This document shows, in pieces, positions 43,244-52,473 of a stretch of 64,000 bases of DNA. The position numbers and the translations under genes were made by a program. The notes under the pieces are model-generated. The model ran no database searches, was not told the origin of the DNA, and saw only the letters and a program-made list of their open reading frames with translations. Position 1 is the first letter of the stretch. The number at the start of each line of letters is the position of its first letter. The stretch is from an uncultured Clostridia bacterium. GTDB taxonomy: Bacteria > Bacillota > Clostridia > UMGS1883. The DNA lies in the NCBI GenBank assembly GCA_947589005.1, contig CANPZO010000001.1, forward strand, positions 1 to 64,000, given 5' to 3'.

Positions 43244-44214
43244 ATTCCTGTCTCTATCATCTTTGTTACAAGCCTGACGGTGTTTTCCACGTCCGCCAGA
43301 TTTACAACCTCTCTCGGGGAGTGAATGTAGCGGGTGGGGACGGATATTGTCCCAGAGGGGACTCCGCCTCCGCTGAGGTGAATGGCCCCCGCGTCGGTGC
43401 CGCCGTATGCCGCCGCCTCAAGCTGGTAGGGTATCTCCGCCGCCTTTGCCGCGCCGAGCATGAACTCCCGCGCCTTGGGGTGAATGATAAACGACGCGTC
43501 CTTGAGCTTGACGCCCGGCCCCTTGCCAAGCGAAAGGCTGTGCTTCGCGCTTTCGGGAGTGTCGCCCACCATTGAAACGTCAATGGCTATGCCCATGTCC
43601 GGCTCCACATTAAAGGAGGCGGTTTTGGCCCCTCTCAGGCCCAGCTCCTCCTGAACGGTGAACACCGCATACAGGTCGTTGGGGCAGGTCTTAGCCGCTT
43701 GGACGGCCTTAATAAGCGCATAGCAGCCCACACGGTCATCCATGGACTTGGCCGAGGCGCAGCCGCCCATAAGGGCAAAGTCCTCGTCGTAACCGGCCAT
43801 ATCGCCGACGCTGACCTTTTTCTCGGCCTCGGCCCTGTCCGCCGCGCCGATATCTATATACATCTTGTCAAGGTTTAAATCCCTGACGGTTTTTTCGTAG
43901 GAAATAACGCCCCTTGTCCCGTTTTCGAAAATAACGCCCCGATTGACGCAGTTGTGGGCCGAAATTCCGCCCACGCTCACAAAGCGGAGGAAGCCCTTGT
44001 CGTCGATATTCGTTACCATAAAGCCTATCTCGTCCATATGGGCGGCAAACATAAGCCGCTTGCCGTTGCCCTTTTTACGGCAGATGAGGTTGCCCATGGG
44101 GTCGGTGTAAACGTCCGTCACATAGGGCTCCATTTCGGCGGCGATAAGCTCTCTGATATTATCCTCCCGTCCGGAGGGCGACCAGCAGCGGGTAAGTTTT
44201 TTCAAAAGCTCCAT
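43240..44214 (-). CDS. M42 family metallo-aminopeptidase, paralog 1
   Basis: This 324-residue di-zinc aminopeptidase of the TET/PepA-like M42 family keeps the ligands: FAAHMDEIGF, the bridging Asp in MDDRVGCYAL, the VQEELGLRGA pair with the catalytic Glu, AIDVSMVGD and the His in YIHSPREVV. M42 enzymes form dodecameric tetrahedra that digest peptides in the cytosol. It is the third of three tandem paralogs and overlaps the previous one by one base. Confidence 0.93.
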   Translation of the reverse strand: MELLKKLTRCWSPSGREDNIRELIAAEMEPYVTDVYTDPMGNLICRKKGNGKRLMFAAHMDEIGFMVTNIDDKGFLRFVSVGGISAHNCVNRGVIFENGTRGVISYEKTVRDLNLDKMYIDIGAADRAEAEKKVSVGDMAGYDEDFALMGGCASAKSMDDRVGCYALIKAVQAAKTCPNDLYAVFTVQEELGLRGAKTASFNVEPDMGIAIDVSMVGDTPESAKHSLSLGKGPGVKLKDASFIIHPKAREFMLGAAKAAEIPYQLEAAAYGGTDAGAIHLSGGGVPSGTISVPTRYIHSPREVVNLADVENTVRLVTKMIETGI

Positions 44215-45221
44215 TACAGTTCTCTCCCTTCAAGCTCCTTCAGCACCGCCGCCGCGAGACGGCCGACGCTGTCAAAGTCCTTTTTGCTCATTACGCTCAC
44301 CGGCGAGTGGATATAGCGGCAGGGCACGGCAAGCACGGCGGTTTTCGTGCCTCCGCCGCTGCGCTGTATGCTGCCGGCGTCGGTGCCGCCCATGCTGGTG
44401 CGCTTAATTTGAAGCGGAATGTTCTCCCTCGCGGCGACGGCCTTTATGAGCTCAAAATATTCCCTGTCGCTGACGGCGGCCCTGTCCATGGCGGTCATGA
44501 CCGCGCCGCCGCCTATGTTGGTGACGGTCTCGTGGGGCTTGGTGCCGTAGACGTCGCTGCAGGTAGTGCCTTCTATAACAAGAGCGAGGTCGGGCCTTAT
44601 TCTGTTGGCGGCTATCATCGCGCCTCGGAGACCCACCTCCTCCTGAACGGTGAACACGAAATACATATCGTTTTTATATTCGTTCCTCATCAGCTCCAGA
44701 AGAACGGCGCAGCCCACCCTGTCGTCCAGAGCCTTGCTTTTTACAAGGCCGTCGCCAAACTCGGTATACTCTCCGTCAAAGGTTCCGTAATCGCCCAAAT
44801 CAAGGAGCTTTTGTGCCTCCTCCTTATTTTTTGCGCCTATGTCGATATACAGCTCGCTCATGGGGATGAGCTTCTCCCGCTCGTCCCTCTTTTGCAGGTG
44901 GACGGCCTTGGCGCTGATTATGCCGGGGACCTTTTTCTCACCCAGCACCACCTTTTTGCTGACAAGCACCGTGGTGAGGATGCCGCCGACGGTCTTGAAC
45001 CTGACAAAGCCCTCGTCGGTAAAGCCGCTGACGATAAAGCCCACCTCGTCCATGTGAGCGGCCACCATGATTTTTTTGCCCTTGCCCTTTTTATGAACGA
45101 TGACATTGCCCATGGTATCGACGGTGACCTCGCCCGCGGGGATATTTTCAAGTATGAATTTCCGCGCCTCGTCCTCCCAGCCGGAAGGGGCGCAGAGGGA
45201 ACAGAGTTCTTTTAGTAACAC
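44214..45221 (-). CDS. M42 family metallo-aminopeptidase, paralog 2
   Basis: This 335-residue M42 protein has VAAHMDEVGFIV, LDDRVGCAVLLEL, VQEEVGLRGA and YIHSPVSVM. At the fourth ligand it has Glu (LVIEGTTCSD) where paralogs 1 and 3 have Asp. The start is GTG at 45221, within the last codons of paralog 3. The substitution may mark a different peptide preference, as seen between known TET types. Confidence 0.93.
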   Translation of the reverse strand: MLLKELCSLCAPSGWEDEARKFILENIPAGEVTVDTMGNVIVHKKGKGKKIMVAAHMDEVGFIVSGFTDEGFVRFKTVGGILTTVLVSKKVVLGEKKVPGIISAKAVHLQKRDEREKLIPMSELYIDIGAKNKEEAQKLLDLGDYGTFDGEYTEFGDGLVKSKALDDRVGCAVLLELMRNEYKNDMYFVFTVQEEVGLRGAMIAANRIRPDLALVIEGTTCSDVYGTKPHETVTNIGGGAVMTAMDRAAVSDREYFELIKAVAARENIPLQIKRTSMGGTDAGSIQRSGGGTKTAVLAVPCRYIHSPVSVMSKKDFDSVGRLAAAVLKELEGREL

Positions 45222-46249
45222 AGCCGGTCGCCTCCTTTAAAGGTAAGGAGCCAGGCCGCAATCAGCCGGGCGGTATTTTCTATGTCCTTTTCGTCGCCCA
45301 CCTCATAGTTGGCGTGCATATATCTCAGGGGCACGGACAACAGGGCCGTCGGCACGCCCGCGCCGGCAACCTGTATCTCCCACGCGTCGGTGCCGGTGTC
45401 GCCGCTGTCCACGTCAATCTGCACGTCTATCCCCTCTTCCTTGGCCCTGTCAAGGAGCTGACGGGTGAGCTTGGGGTGAAGGTTTGGGCCCACGCTGACG
45501 ACGGGGCCCTTGCCCAGAGGGAAGGCATTGTCGCTGACGCCCGGACTGGTACCGTGACAGACGTCGATGGCAATCGCCGCGTCGGGCACAAGCCGCGCCG
45601 CCGCCGTTCTCGCCCCCCGGAGTCCCAGCTCCTCCTGAACCGTGGCCACCGCGACAACGTCGCAGGACAGCTTATAATTCCGCACAAGCTCCAGCGTCCG
45701 CACCACGGCGGCCAGACCGCCGCGATCATCAACGCAGCGGCCCGCGAAAGCGGAGCCCGCCAGCTTTGTGTAACCGGTATTGAGGGTAATGATATCGCCC
45801 ACCCGCACGATCTTTTCGGTCTGTTCCTTTTTAAAGCCGATATCCACGGCCATATTTTCAACGGCAAGGGCCTTGCCGCTATCCTTTACGAGGTGGGGCG
45901 GCTTTGCGCCGATAACGCCGAAATAATCGCCTCCCTCGCAGTGGACGGTCACCTCGGTGCCGGGGAGGGTCTTAGGGTCAAAGCCCCCGACCTCACAGAA
46001 CAGCAGGCTGCCCTCGTCGGTAATGCCGCTGACCATAAGCCCAAGCTCGTCTTGATGGGCCTCCACCATAACGACGGGCGCGTTCTCGATACCGCAGCGG
46101 TACCAGCCCATGACATTGCCGAGGACGTCCTCCTCTATCTCCGTGCAGTAAGGGGCGAAAAGCTCCTTAACCACGGCGCGGACGGCCTCCTCGTTGCCGC
46201 TGACGCCCACGGGAGCGTCCAGCCTTTGCAGTATATCCTCTATTTTCAA
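45212..46249 (-). CDS. M42 family metallo-aminopeptidase, paralog 3
   Basis: This 345-residue M42 protein is the most divergent of the three: VEAHQDELGLMV at the first ligand, VDDRGGLAAVVR, VQEELGLRGA, AIDVCHGTSPG and a final MHANYEVGD in place of the IHSP form. All metal ligands appear kept. It is the first of the tandem set, 17 bp after murD, and overlaps paralog 2 by 10 bp. Confidence 0.93.
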   Translation of the reverse strand: MKIEDILQRLDAPVGVSGNEEAVRAVVKELFAPYCTEIEEDVLGNVMGWYRCGIENAPVVMVEAHQDELGLMVSGITDEGSLLFCEVGGFDPKTLPGTEVTVHCEGGDYFGVIGAKPPHLVKDSGKALAVENMAVDIGFKKEQTEKIVRVGDIITLNTGYTKLAGSAFAGRCVDDRGGLAAVVRTLELVRNYKLSCDVVAVATVQEELGLRGARTAAARLVPDAAIAIDVCHGTSPGVSDNAFPLGKGPVVSVGPNLHPKLTRQLLDRAKEEGIDVQIDVDSGDTGTDAWEIQVAGAGVPTALLSVPLRYMHANYEVGDEKDIENTARLIAAWLLTFKGGDRLCY

Positions 46250-46266
46250 AGGGAAAGTCCCTCCTT

Positions 46267-47634
46267 TTAAAGCTCGTTTACCAGTTTTTTGAACAGGTTT
46301 CCCCGTTCCTCAAAGTTTTTGAACAGGTCGAAGCTGGTGCTGGCGTTGCTCATCAGCACCACGTCGCCGTCCGCCGCCATAGCCGACGCGAGCTTTACGG
46401 CCTCTTCATAGCTTTGACAGACAGTGACGGGAATATCCGCGCCGACGCCGGTCTTTTCGGCATAATTTTTCAGCGCGTCCCTGATGACGCCGGCGGTCAT
46501 GCCCACAAGGAACAGAGCCTTGCACTTCTCGGCCAGAGACCGGCCAAGGCTGTCGTAGGGAATACCCTTATCCTTGCCGCCGGCGATAAGAATGACCTTG
46601 TCAAAGACCTTGAGCGTGTTCATGGTGCGGTTGGGGCTGCTGTCGATAGAGCTGTTGTAGTAGCGCACGCCGTCCTTCACGCGGACAAGCTCGATGCGGT
46701 GCGGAACGCCGCCGAACTCCCGGGCCACCTCCCTTGCCGCCGCCTCGCATCCGGGGCCCACGGCCGCGATGGCGGCCATGTAATTTTGCACATTGTGCTC
46801 GCCGGGTATCTTTATGTCCGAGGTCTTCATCACCTCGCCGCCAAAGGCGCGGATAACGCCGTCCTTTGAGTAAACGGCGCAGTCCGCGTCATAGCCGAAA
46901 AGCCGCACCTCTCCCCTGGCGCTGGAGCGACAGGCGTATGACTGCTCGTCGCTCTTGTTCAGCACCAGAACTCCGTCCCTGTCCTGATGGAGATAGATGT
47001 TGCGCTTTGCGTCCATGTATTCCTCAAAGGACTTATGCCAGTCCAGATGATTGGGGGTCATATTTGTTATGACGGCAACATTCGGGCTTTGCCTCATGGT
47101 ATGGAGCTGAAAGCTGCTGAGCTCGAGCACGGCGACGTCCGTATCCTTTATATCCTCTATCTCGGGCAGAAGGGGCTTTCCTATATTGCCGCCAAGATGG
47201 ACGGTTTTGCCCATCTTTTTCAATATTTCCGAAACGAGAGTTGTTGTTGTGGTCTTGCCGTCGCTGCCGGTTATGGCGATTATCTTCGCGGGACAGAGCT
47301 CAAAAAACACCTCCATCTCGCTGGTTATGACGCTCCCCCGGGCGGCGGCATCAAGGAGCTGGGGCACGTCAAACCGTATGCCCGGCGTCTTGAAAATATA
47401 GTCGCCGCTGAGGTTTTCAAGGTAATCTGGGCCGGCCTTCAAGGTCACGCCCAGCTCACGGAGCTCGGCCGCAATATCCCCAAGCTGCTCCTCGGTCCTC
47501 TTGTCGGCGGCGGTTATGACCGCTCCCAGTCCGCTGAGGAAGCGTATAAGGGGCAGATTGCTTATACCTACGCCCAGCACCGTGACGCTTCTGTTTTTCA
47601 TTTCCGCCTTAAAAGCGGTCAGCTTATCGTTCAT
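46267..47634 (-). CDS. murD: UDP-N-acetylmuramoylalanine--D-glutamate ligase
   Basis: MurD adds D-Glu to UDP-MurNAc-L-Ala in peptidoglycan synthesis. The 455-residue protein has the N-terminal Rossmann domain (VLGVGISNLPLIRFL), the ATP motif ITGSDGKTTTTTLV, NMTPNHLDWH in the centre, and VRYYNSSIDSSPNRT before the C-terminal domain. The last motif normally reads DSKATNP in many species, so this form is variant but seen in clostridia. No other mur gene is adjacent. Confidence 0.92.
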   Translation of the reverse strand: MNDKLTAFKAEMKNRSVTVLGVGISNLPLIRFLSGLGAVITAADKRTEEQLGDIAAELRELGVTLKAGPDYLENLSGDYIFKTPGIRFDVPQLLDAAARGSVITSEMEVFFELCPAKIIAITGSDGKTTTTTLVSEILKKMGKTVHLGGNIGKPLLPEIEDIKDTDVAVLELSSFQLHTMRQSPNVAVITNMTPNHLDWHKSFEEYMDAKRNIYLHQDRDGVLVLNKSDEQSYACRSSARGEVRLFGYDADCAVYSKDGVIRAFGGEVMKTSDIKIPGEHNVQNYMAAIAAVGPGCEAAAREVAREFGGVPHRIELVRVKDGVRYYNSSIDSSPNRTMNTLKVFDKVILIAGGKDKGIPYDSLGRSLAEKCKALFLVGMTAGVIRDALKNYAEKTGVGADIPVTVCQSYEEAVKLASAMAADGDVVLMSNASTSFDLFKNFEERGNLFKKLVNEL

Positions 47635-47641
47635 AATGCAC

Positions 47642-48256
47642 CTATCTCACAAAGTTGGTATAAATTTTATCTTCCACGGCGGGAACGGCGCCGTTTTCCC
47701 TGCCAAGCTCGATGCACCTGAGCAGCCAGGCCATATTCCGTCCCAGCACCCGCATAGTCTGGAGGCCCTCCGCGTCCTGGAGCACGTCGGAAGGACTCCC
47801 TCCATGCACCACGGGCCAGTAGTTTGAGCTGACAACGGGCATATTGTTTATGGTAAAGTATTTTAAGAGCTGGTCGATGGTGGCCGTGGTTCCGGCGCGT
47901 CTCGCGCTGGCGACCGCCGCGCCGGGCTTGAAGCGGAGCTTGGAGCCCCCGGCGTAAAACAGTCTGTCCATAAAGGACGTGGCCGCGCCGTCCGCCGCCG
48001 CGTAATGCACCGGCGAGCCTATCACAAGTCCGTCAAATTCGTCAAGCCGTTCGAGGGCATCGTTTACGCAGTCGTCGGTAACGCATTTTCCGGCTTTTCG
48101 GCAATAGCCGCAGCCGAGGCAGCCCTTTGTGGTCTGTCCGGCCTGGAAAATCTCGCTTTCCACTCCGTACTCGGCAAGGCCCTTTGCCACCTCGCACAGA
48201 GCGGTATATGTGCAGCCCTCTTTGTGCGGGCTGCCGTTTACAAGAAGCACTTTCAT
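47642..48256 (-). CDS. Flavodoxin-like NAD(P)H-dependent FMN reductase
   Basis: This 204-residue flavodoxin-fold protein has the FMN phosphate loop VNGSPHKEGCT, a cysteine-rich stretch GCLGCGYCRKAGKC and VIGSPVHYAA. The cysteines match iron-sulfur-flavoprotein-like reductases of anaerobes, though not the exact Isf spacing. The electron partner is unknown. ATG at 48256 follows a purine-rich site; six extra codons upstream are in frame. It lies 7 bp before murD. Confidence 0.85.
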   Translation of the reverse strand: MKVLLVNGSPHKEGCTYTALCEVAKGLAEYGVESEIFQAGQTTKGCLGCGYCRKAGKCVTDDCVNDALERLDEFDGLVIGSPVHYAAADGAATSFMDRLFYAGGSKLRFKPGAAVASARRAGTTATIDQLLKYFTINNMPVVSSNYWPVVHGGSPSDVLQDAEGLQTMRVLGRNMAWLLRCIELGRENGAVPAVEDKIYTNFVR

Positions 48257-48355
48257 AGTATTTCCGCCTTTCATATATATTTGTCAGTATATTTTATAAC
48301 CTTACACACCTTTCTCATTATACCACTCTTCCATATTTTAGTCAATACTTATGTA

Positions 48356-48384
48356 TAAAAAAGGACAGCCGGAAGGCTGCCCTT
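48356..48384 (-). terminator. Terminator after the FGGY kinase gene
   Basis: On the minus strand aagggcagcc ttcc ggctgtcctt (one internal mismatch) followed by a T-run ttttttat. Confidence 0.75.
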
Positions 48385-48404
48385 CAGAGCGCAGACAAAC
48401 CTGC

Positions 48405-48432
48405 AAAGGGGGACCCGCACGGTCCCCCCTTT
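48405..48432 (-). other. Second hairpin downstream of the FGGY kinase gene
   Basis: Stem aaagggggacc/ggtcccccc(t)tt with one bulge and loop cgcac, 31 bp after the kinase stop. It stands just before the T-tailed hairpin at 48356-48384 and may protect the mRNA end. Confidence 0.55.
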
Positions 48433-48462
48433 GAAAAACGATGATATAAACGATGATATAAT

Positions 48463-50064
48463 TTACTTTATGTTGTCCACGGCGGCGCGCTCCACGGGCA
48501 GGCCGGCGGCGTAACGCTCGATAAAGGTGTTGAAGCCCTCCACGTCCGCCGGGTCGGGAGTCACGCTGACGCCCTTGTTGCCGGCAAACACCCTATGCTC
48601 AAGATAAGCGTCCAGAGTCTCGCCCGGGTCGGCGTTGACCATATAGGCGGCAAGGAGTGCTATTCCCCAGGCTCCGCCCTCGCCGGCGGTCTCCATAACG
48701 CTTACGGGGGCGTCCATGGCGGCAGCCAGTATCTTCTGCCCCACGCCTTCGGTCTTGAACAGACCGCCGTGGCCCATGATGCTGTCCACCCTTACGCCCT
48801 CCTTCTTGAGAAGGATATCAAGACCTATCTTAAGAGCGCCCAGAGAGGTATAAAGGTTGGCCCGCATAAAGTTGGCCAGATTGAATTTGCTTTCGGGAGT
48901 GCGCACCAGAAGCGGCCGCCCCTCCTCGAAGCCGGTTATATGCTCGCCGGAATAATAGCAGTAGCTCATAACGCCGCCGCAGTCCGGGTCTCCCTCCATG
49001 GCTCTGAAATAAAGCTCGTCATACAGCTTCGGCATACTGATATCCACGCCAAGCAGCTGCGAAAATTCCTTGAAAATATTCACCCAGGCGTTTATGTCCG
49101 AGGTGCAGTTGTTGCAGTGAACCATGGCCACAAGGTCGCCCATGGGCGTGGTGACAAGGTCTATGGCGTCATAAACGGCGCTGAGTTCCTTTTCCATAAC
49201 TATCATGGCGAACACCGACGTGCCGGCCGAAACATTGCCGGTGCGGGGTGCCACGCTGTTGGTGGCGGCCATGCCTGTGCCCGCGTCGCCCTCGGGAGGA
49301 CAGAGCGGCGCGCCGGGCTGGAGATTGCCGCTGGGGTCCAAAAGCTTTGCCCCCTCGGGCGTAAGGACGCCGGCCCTTTCTCCCGCCAGAAGAGCCTTGG
49401 GCAAAATATCCCTGATTTTCCAGGGGAAGCCTTTACCCTCCACGGCCTTGTCAAACTTGTCGAGCATGGCGGCGTCAAAGTCCTTTGTATGTATGTCGAT
49501 GGGGAACATACCCGACGCCTCGCCGACGCCGAGAACCTTCTCTCCGGTGAGCTTCCAGTGTATATAGCCCGCGAGCGTGGTCATGAAGCGTATATCCGCG
49601 ACATGGGGCTCCTCGTTGAGAATGGCCTGATACAGATGAGCGATGCTCCAACGCTGAGGAATGTGATAGTTGAACAGCTTTGTCAATGCCTCGGACGCGG
49701 GGCCGGTGACGGTGTTGCGCCAAGTGCGGAAAGGCGTCAAAAGCTCGTCATTTTCGTCAAAAACCATATATCCGTGCATCATGGCGCTGAAGCCGATGGC
49801 CGCCAGCTTGCTCACGGCCACCCCGTACTTCTCCATAACGTCGGCGGTCATTTTGGCATAGCAGTCCTGAAGGCCGGTCCAAATATCGTCGAGGGAATAT
49901 GTCCAGATACCGTTTTCATAACGGTTTTCCCAATCGTGGCTACCCGAGGCTATGGGCGAGTTGTCCTCACCTATAAGCACGGCCTTTATCCTTGTGGAGC
50001 CCAGCTCTATGCCAAGCACCGCCCTGCCGGTGAAAATAGTATTTTTTATCGCGTCGATACTCAT
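48463..50064 (-). CDS. FGGY-family carbohydrate kinase
   Basis: This 533-residue two-domain sugar kinase has the N-terminal phosphate loop [30 protein letters not shown], the mid-protein catalytic Asp region [13 protein letters not shown] and a C-terminal ATP-binding part with [16 protein letters not shown]. The set fits xylulokinase/ribulokinase-like members, but the substrate cannot be named. No isomerase, transporter or regulator is adjacent. ATG at 50064 follows aggaggg, and the gene has its own promoter and terminator. Confidence 0.85.
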   Translation of the reverse strand: MSIDAIKNTIFTGRAVLGIELGSTRIKAVLIGEDNSPIASGSHDWENRYENGIWTYSLDDIWTGLQDCYAKMTADVMEKYGVAVSKLAAIGFSAMMHGYMVFDENDELLTPFRTWRNTVTGPASEALTKLFNYHIPQRWSIAHLYQAILNEEPHVADIRFMTTLAGYIHWKLTGEKVLGVGEASGMFPIDIHTKDFDAAMLDKFDKAVEGKGFPWKIRDILPKALLAGERAGVLTPEGAKLLDPSGNLQPGAPLCPPEGDAGTGMAATNSVAPRTGNVSAGTSVFAMIVMEKELSAVYDAIDLVTTPMGDLVAMVHCNNCTSDINAWVNIFKEFSQLLGVDISMPKLYDELYFRAMEGDPDCGGVMSYCYYSGEHITGFEEGRPLLVRTPESKFNLANFMRANLYTSLGALKIGLDILLKKEGVRVDSIMGHGGLFKTEGVGQKILAAAMDAPVSVMETAGEGGAWGIALLAAYMVNADPGETLDAYLEHRVFAGNKGVSVTPDPADVEGFNTFIERYAAGLPVERAAVDNIK

Positions 50065-50096
50065 TTTTTACCCTCCTGTTTTTTTACTATATTGTA

Positions 50097-50125
50097 ATTA
50101 TATAACAGTTTTCCAAAAATTTCAA
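50097..50125 (-). promoter_or_regulatory. Promoter of the FGGY kinase gene
   Basis: Minus strand TTGAAA (50120-50125), 17-bp spacer, TATAAT (50097-50102). I see no cre-like palindrome nearby. Confidence 0.65.
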
Positions 50126-50172
50126 GATAAAAATCAAAAATTAAGCGCGGGGGGATACGTCTTGTTCCAACC

Positions 50173-51459
50173 TTAATACGCCATGGCCTTAAGGCCGTTG
50201 AGAATGGCGCTGTTGGATATGGCGAAAGCGTAATTCTCCACCAGCAAATCGTTTATCTGATGAGCGGCGCAGAATTCGGAAAGCGACAGCGAGGCGCTGC
50301 GAGGGTCGATAACGAATATCTCCTCATAGTTGTTCGTCATAAAAGGCACCAGGGCGTTGCCGAAGGAGTCCTTGAGCACGACAAGCCGGCGTCCGTTCTT
50401 ATTTGTGGTGACAATGTGCATCAGCGGGTGGTCGCCGCCGAGGAAAGCAAGGTACTTATTCGTGGTGCCGGAGGGGTCGCTTATCACGCTGGCCTCATAC
50501 TGTCCGGTCATGTCGGCGGAATAATACGCCTCGCTGGACTCCACCATAGGCTGATAAAAGACCTCCACGTAATCCGGGTAGTCCTTGAGTACCTGACGCT
50601 TGGCGTAGCGGTACAGAGAGCCGACAAAGTCGTCGGCAACAACCGCGGTCTCAAAGCTCTCGAGCGGCGCCGCCTCCTGCTCCGAAGCCTTACAGAAGGC
50701 GTAATACCCCTCGTAGGCCCCTCTCGCCGTCCAATGGTGGTCGGTGCGGAAGTACACATACTGGTCGGCCACCGACGCCACATAGGTATAGGCGTCCACA
50801 GGCGTAACGTCGGGCGAAAGCTCGGAATAAAGCTGAGTTATCGCGTCCTTTTGAGAGTGCATATCGGTGTGGAATTTGACCGGCGAATAAAATTCTCCCG
50901 ACGTAGGCGCGACAATGGAATATACATTTACATCGGGAAGGCACGCCTTTATCGCGTTCACGGTGGAGGCGTAATTCGTCAGCATCTCGGGATAATAGCC
51001 GAATATTTCCATGGCCCTTATGCCGGAAATTATAATTCCGTGGCTGTTATAGTCGGCCTCCTCCGCGACGTCTATATGCGCGGCCTCGGGCAGGGTCTCC
51101 TCCGGCTCGGCCTCCGGCGCGGCGCCGTCGGCCCCCTGTAGATTTTCACCAACGCCCATGTCCTCGGTAACCGCGTTGGCTATCACCTCCACCGAGTCGT
51201 CACTCTTATATTTAAACGCGCTGCCAAGGCCGTCGCCCACGGTTATAAAGCTTTCGCGAAAAGGGAAGTGGTCTTTTATGTAATCGTCTATTTCCTTTGT
51301 CAAATTTCCGGAAGCCGCGTTAGCAAGGGTGAACTTCGGCGGCTTGGCGAGCTCCCGCCCCTCCGCCTCGGATTTTCCGCTTTTCGGCATTATAAGGAAC
51401 AGCAGCAGGCCCGCCGTGAGCATCACGAGGAATACGGCGGGTATAAGTCTGTCACGCAT
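50173..51459 (-). CDS. DHHW family membrane-anchored protein (AlgX/SGNH-like)
   Basis: This 428-residue protein has an N-terminal membrane helix (about 5-25), an acidic low-complexity stretch (near 105-140) and the motif FRTDHHWTARGAY that names the DHHW family. Related AlgX/AlgJ-type SGNH proteins O-acetylate exopolysaccharides outside the cell; clostridial DHHW proteins often accompany an MBOAT acyltransferase, but none is adjacent here. ATG at 51459 follows ggagtgat; seven upstream in-frame codons include that site. Exact role unknown. Confidence 0.82.
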   Translation of the reverse strand: MRDRLIPAVFLVMLTAGLLLFLIMPKSGKSEAEGRELAKPPKFTLANAASGNLTKEIDDYIKDHFPFRESFITVGDGLGSAFKYKSDDSVEVIANAVTEDMGVGENLQGADGAAPEAEPEETLPEAAHIDVAEEADYNSHGIIISGIRAMEIFGYYPEMLTNYASTVNAIKACLPDVNVYSIVAPTSGEFYSPVKFHTDMHSQKDAITQLYSELSPDVTPVDAYTYVASVADQYVYFRTDHHWTARGAYEGYYAFCKASEQEAAPLESFETAVVADDFVGSLYRYAKRQVLKDYPDYVEVFYQPMVESSEAYYSADMTGQYEASVISDPSGTTNKYLAFLGGDHPLMHIVTTNKNGRRLVVLKDSFGNALVPFMTNNYEEIFVIDPRSASLSLSEFCAAHQINDLLVENYAFAISNSAILNGLKAMAY

Positions 51460-51488
51460 CGGTATCATCACTCCAATCACAACATGAC

Positions 51489-51517
51489 ATTATACTCCCA
51501 TTTTCATCTGAATTCAA
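51489..51517 (-). promoter_or_regulatory. Promoter of the DHHW protein gene
   Basis: Minus strand TTGAAT (51512-51517), 17-bp spacer, TATAAT (51489-51494). Confidence 0.62.
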
Positions 51518-51566
51518 GTACCTGATGTGAAATTTTTAAATTTTATTTTATTCCTTAATTTGCCTG

Positions 51567-51595
51567 TTGCAATTTTTATGAAATCGTGATATAAT
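51567..51595 (+). promoter_or_regulatory. Promoter of the HD protein gene
   Basis: TTGCAA (51567-51572), 17-bp spacer, TATAAT (51590-51595), about 31 bp before the TTG start. Confidence 0.68.
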
Positions 51596-51626
51596 CACAG
51601 ACAGTGAGCGCAAGGGAGGCGATATA

Positions 51627-52094
51627 TTGAGGCGTCGCTCCAAACCGTATAACGATTATCTGAACAGCGTAAATGACGTAATGATTTCACCCAGTATACA
51701 GAAGCTTGAGAACTACGACCAGCACATGGGCACATCGAGGCTCAGCCACAGCATCAGCGTCAGCTATAAGAGCTACCGTCTGGCGCGGCTTTTGGGCTGG
51801 GACGCCAAGGCCGTGGCCCGGGCGGGACTTATGCACGATATGTTTTACTACAACTTCCGGGAGGCGGGCTTTACCGCCCGGGAGCATTGCCGCATCCACC
51901 CTCAGATAGCACTTAACAACGCCCGCCGCAACTTTGCCGTGTCAAATCTCGAAAGCGATATAATCAGGGCGCATATGTGGCTGGCCACCAACACCCGTCC
52001 GAGGTACAAGGAGGCATACCTGGTGACCATGGTAGACAAATACTGCGCCGTCGAGGAATTCTTCAAGGGACTGTTCGTGAAGCTTCACAAATAA
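51627..52094 (+). CDS. HD-domain phosphohydrolase-like protein
   Basis: This 155-residue protein is a compact HD domain: His in RLSHSISVSY, the HD pair in AGLMHDMFYY, a further His in HCRIHPQIAL and the closing Asp in MVDKYCAVEE. Such domains hydrolyse phosphate from nucleotides or related molecules. The start is TTG at 51627, seven bases after aagggagg. It precedes an ArsC/Spx-like gene by 31 bp and may be transcribed with it. Confidence 0.85.
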   Translation: MRRRSKPYNDYLNSVNDVMISPSIQKLENYDQHMGTSRLSHSISVSYKSYRLARLLGWDAKAVARAGLMHDMFYYNFREAGFTAREHCRIHPQIALNNARRNFAVSNLESDIIRAHMWLATNTRPRYKEAYLVTMVDKYCAVEEFFKGLFVKLHK

Positions 52095-52125
52095 TAAATA
52101 TACTATGTACAAAGGAGAAATAAAA

Positions 52126-52473
52126 ATGACCGTACTGATATACCCCAAATGCTCCACCTGTCAGAAGGCCCTCGGGTGGCTGGACGCCAAGGGAGCCCCG
52201 TATGAAACGCGCCATATAAAAGACGAAAGACCCACGGCCGCCGAGCTTAAGGAGTGGCACGCGAAAAGCGGCCTGCCCCTTAAAAGATTTTTCAACACCA
52301 GCGGCCTGTTGTATAAGGAGCTTGGGCTTAAGGAAAAGCTGCCGGGCATGAGCGAGGAGGAGCAGCTTGAACTTCTGGCCTCGGACGGAATGTTGGTCAA
52401 GCGACCGCTTCTGGTGAGCGAAAACGGCGTCGTCCCCGGCTTTAAGAGCGCGGAATGGGAGAAACTGCTGTGA
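52126..52473 (+). CDS. ArsC/Spx-family thioredoxin-fold protein
   Basis: This 115-residue protein starts with VLIYPKCSTCQKAL, a CxxC in the place of the ArsC/Spx active site, and has the family segments RHIKDERPTAAEL and LVKRPLLVSENG. The second half matches YffB/Spx-like proteins more than true arsenate reductases. It could be a thiol oxidoreductase, a regulator or a reductase of an oxyanion. ATG at 52126 follows aaaggag. It is translationally coupled to the ion permease downstream. Confidence 0.85.
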   Translation: MTVLIYPKCSTCQKALGWLDAKGAPYETRHIKDERPTAAELKEWHAKSGLPLKRFFNTSGLLYKELGLKEKLPGMSEEEQLELLASDGMLVKRPLLVSENGVVPGFKSAEWEKLL

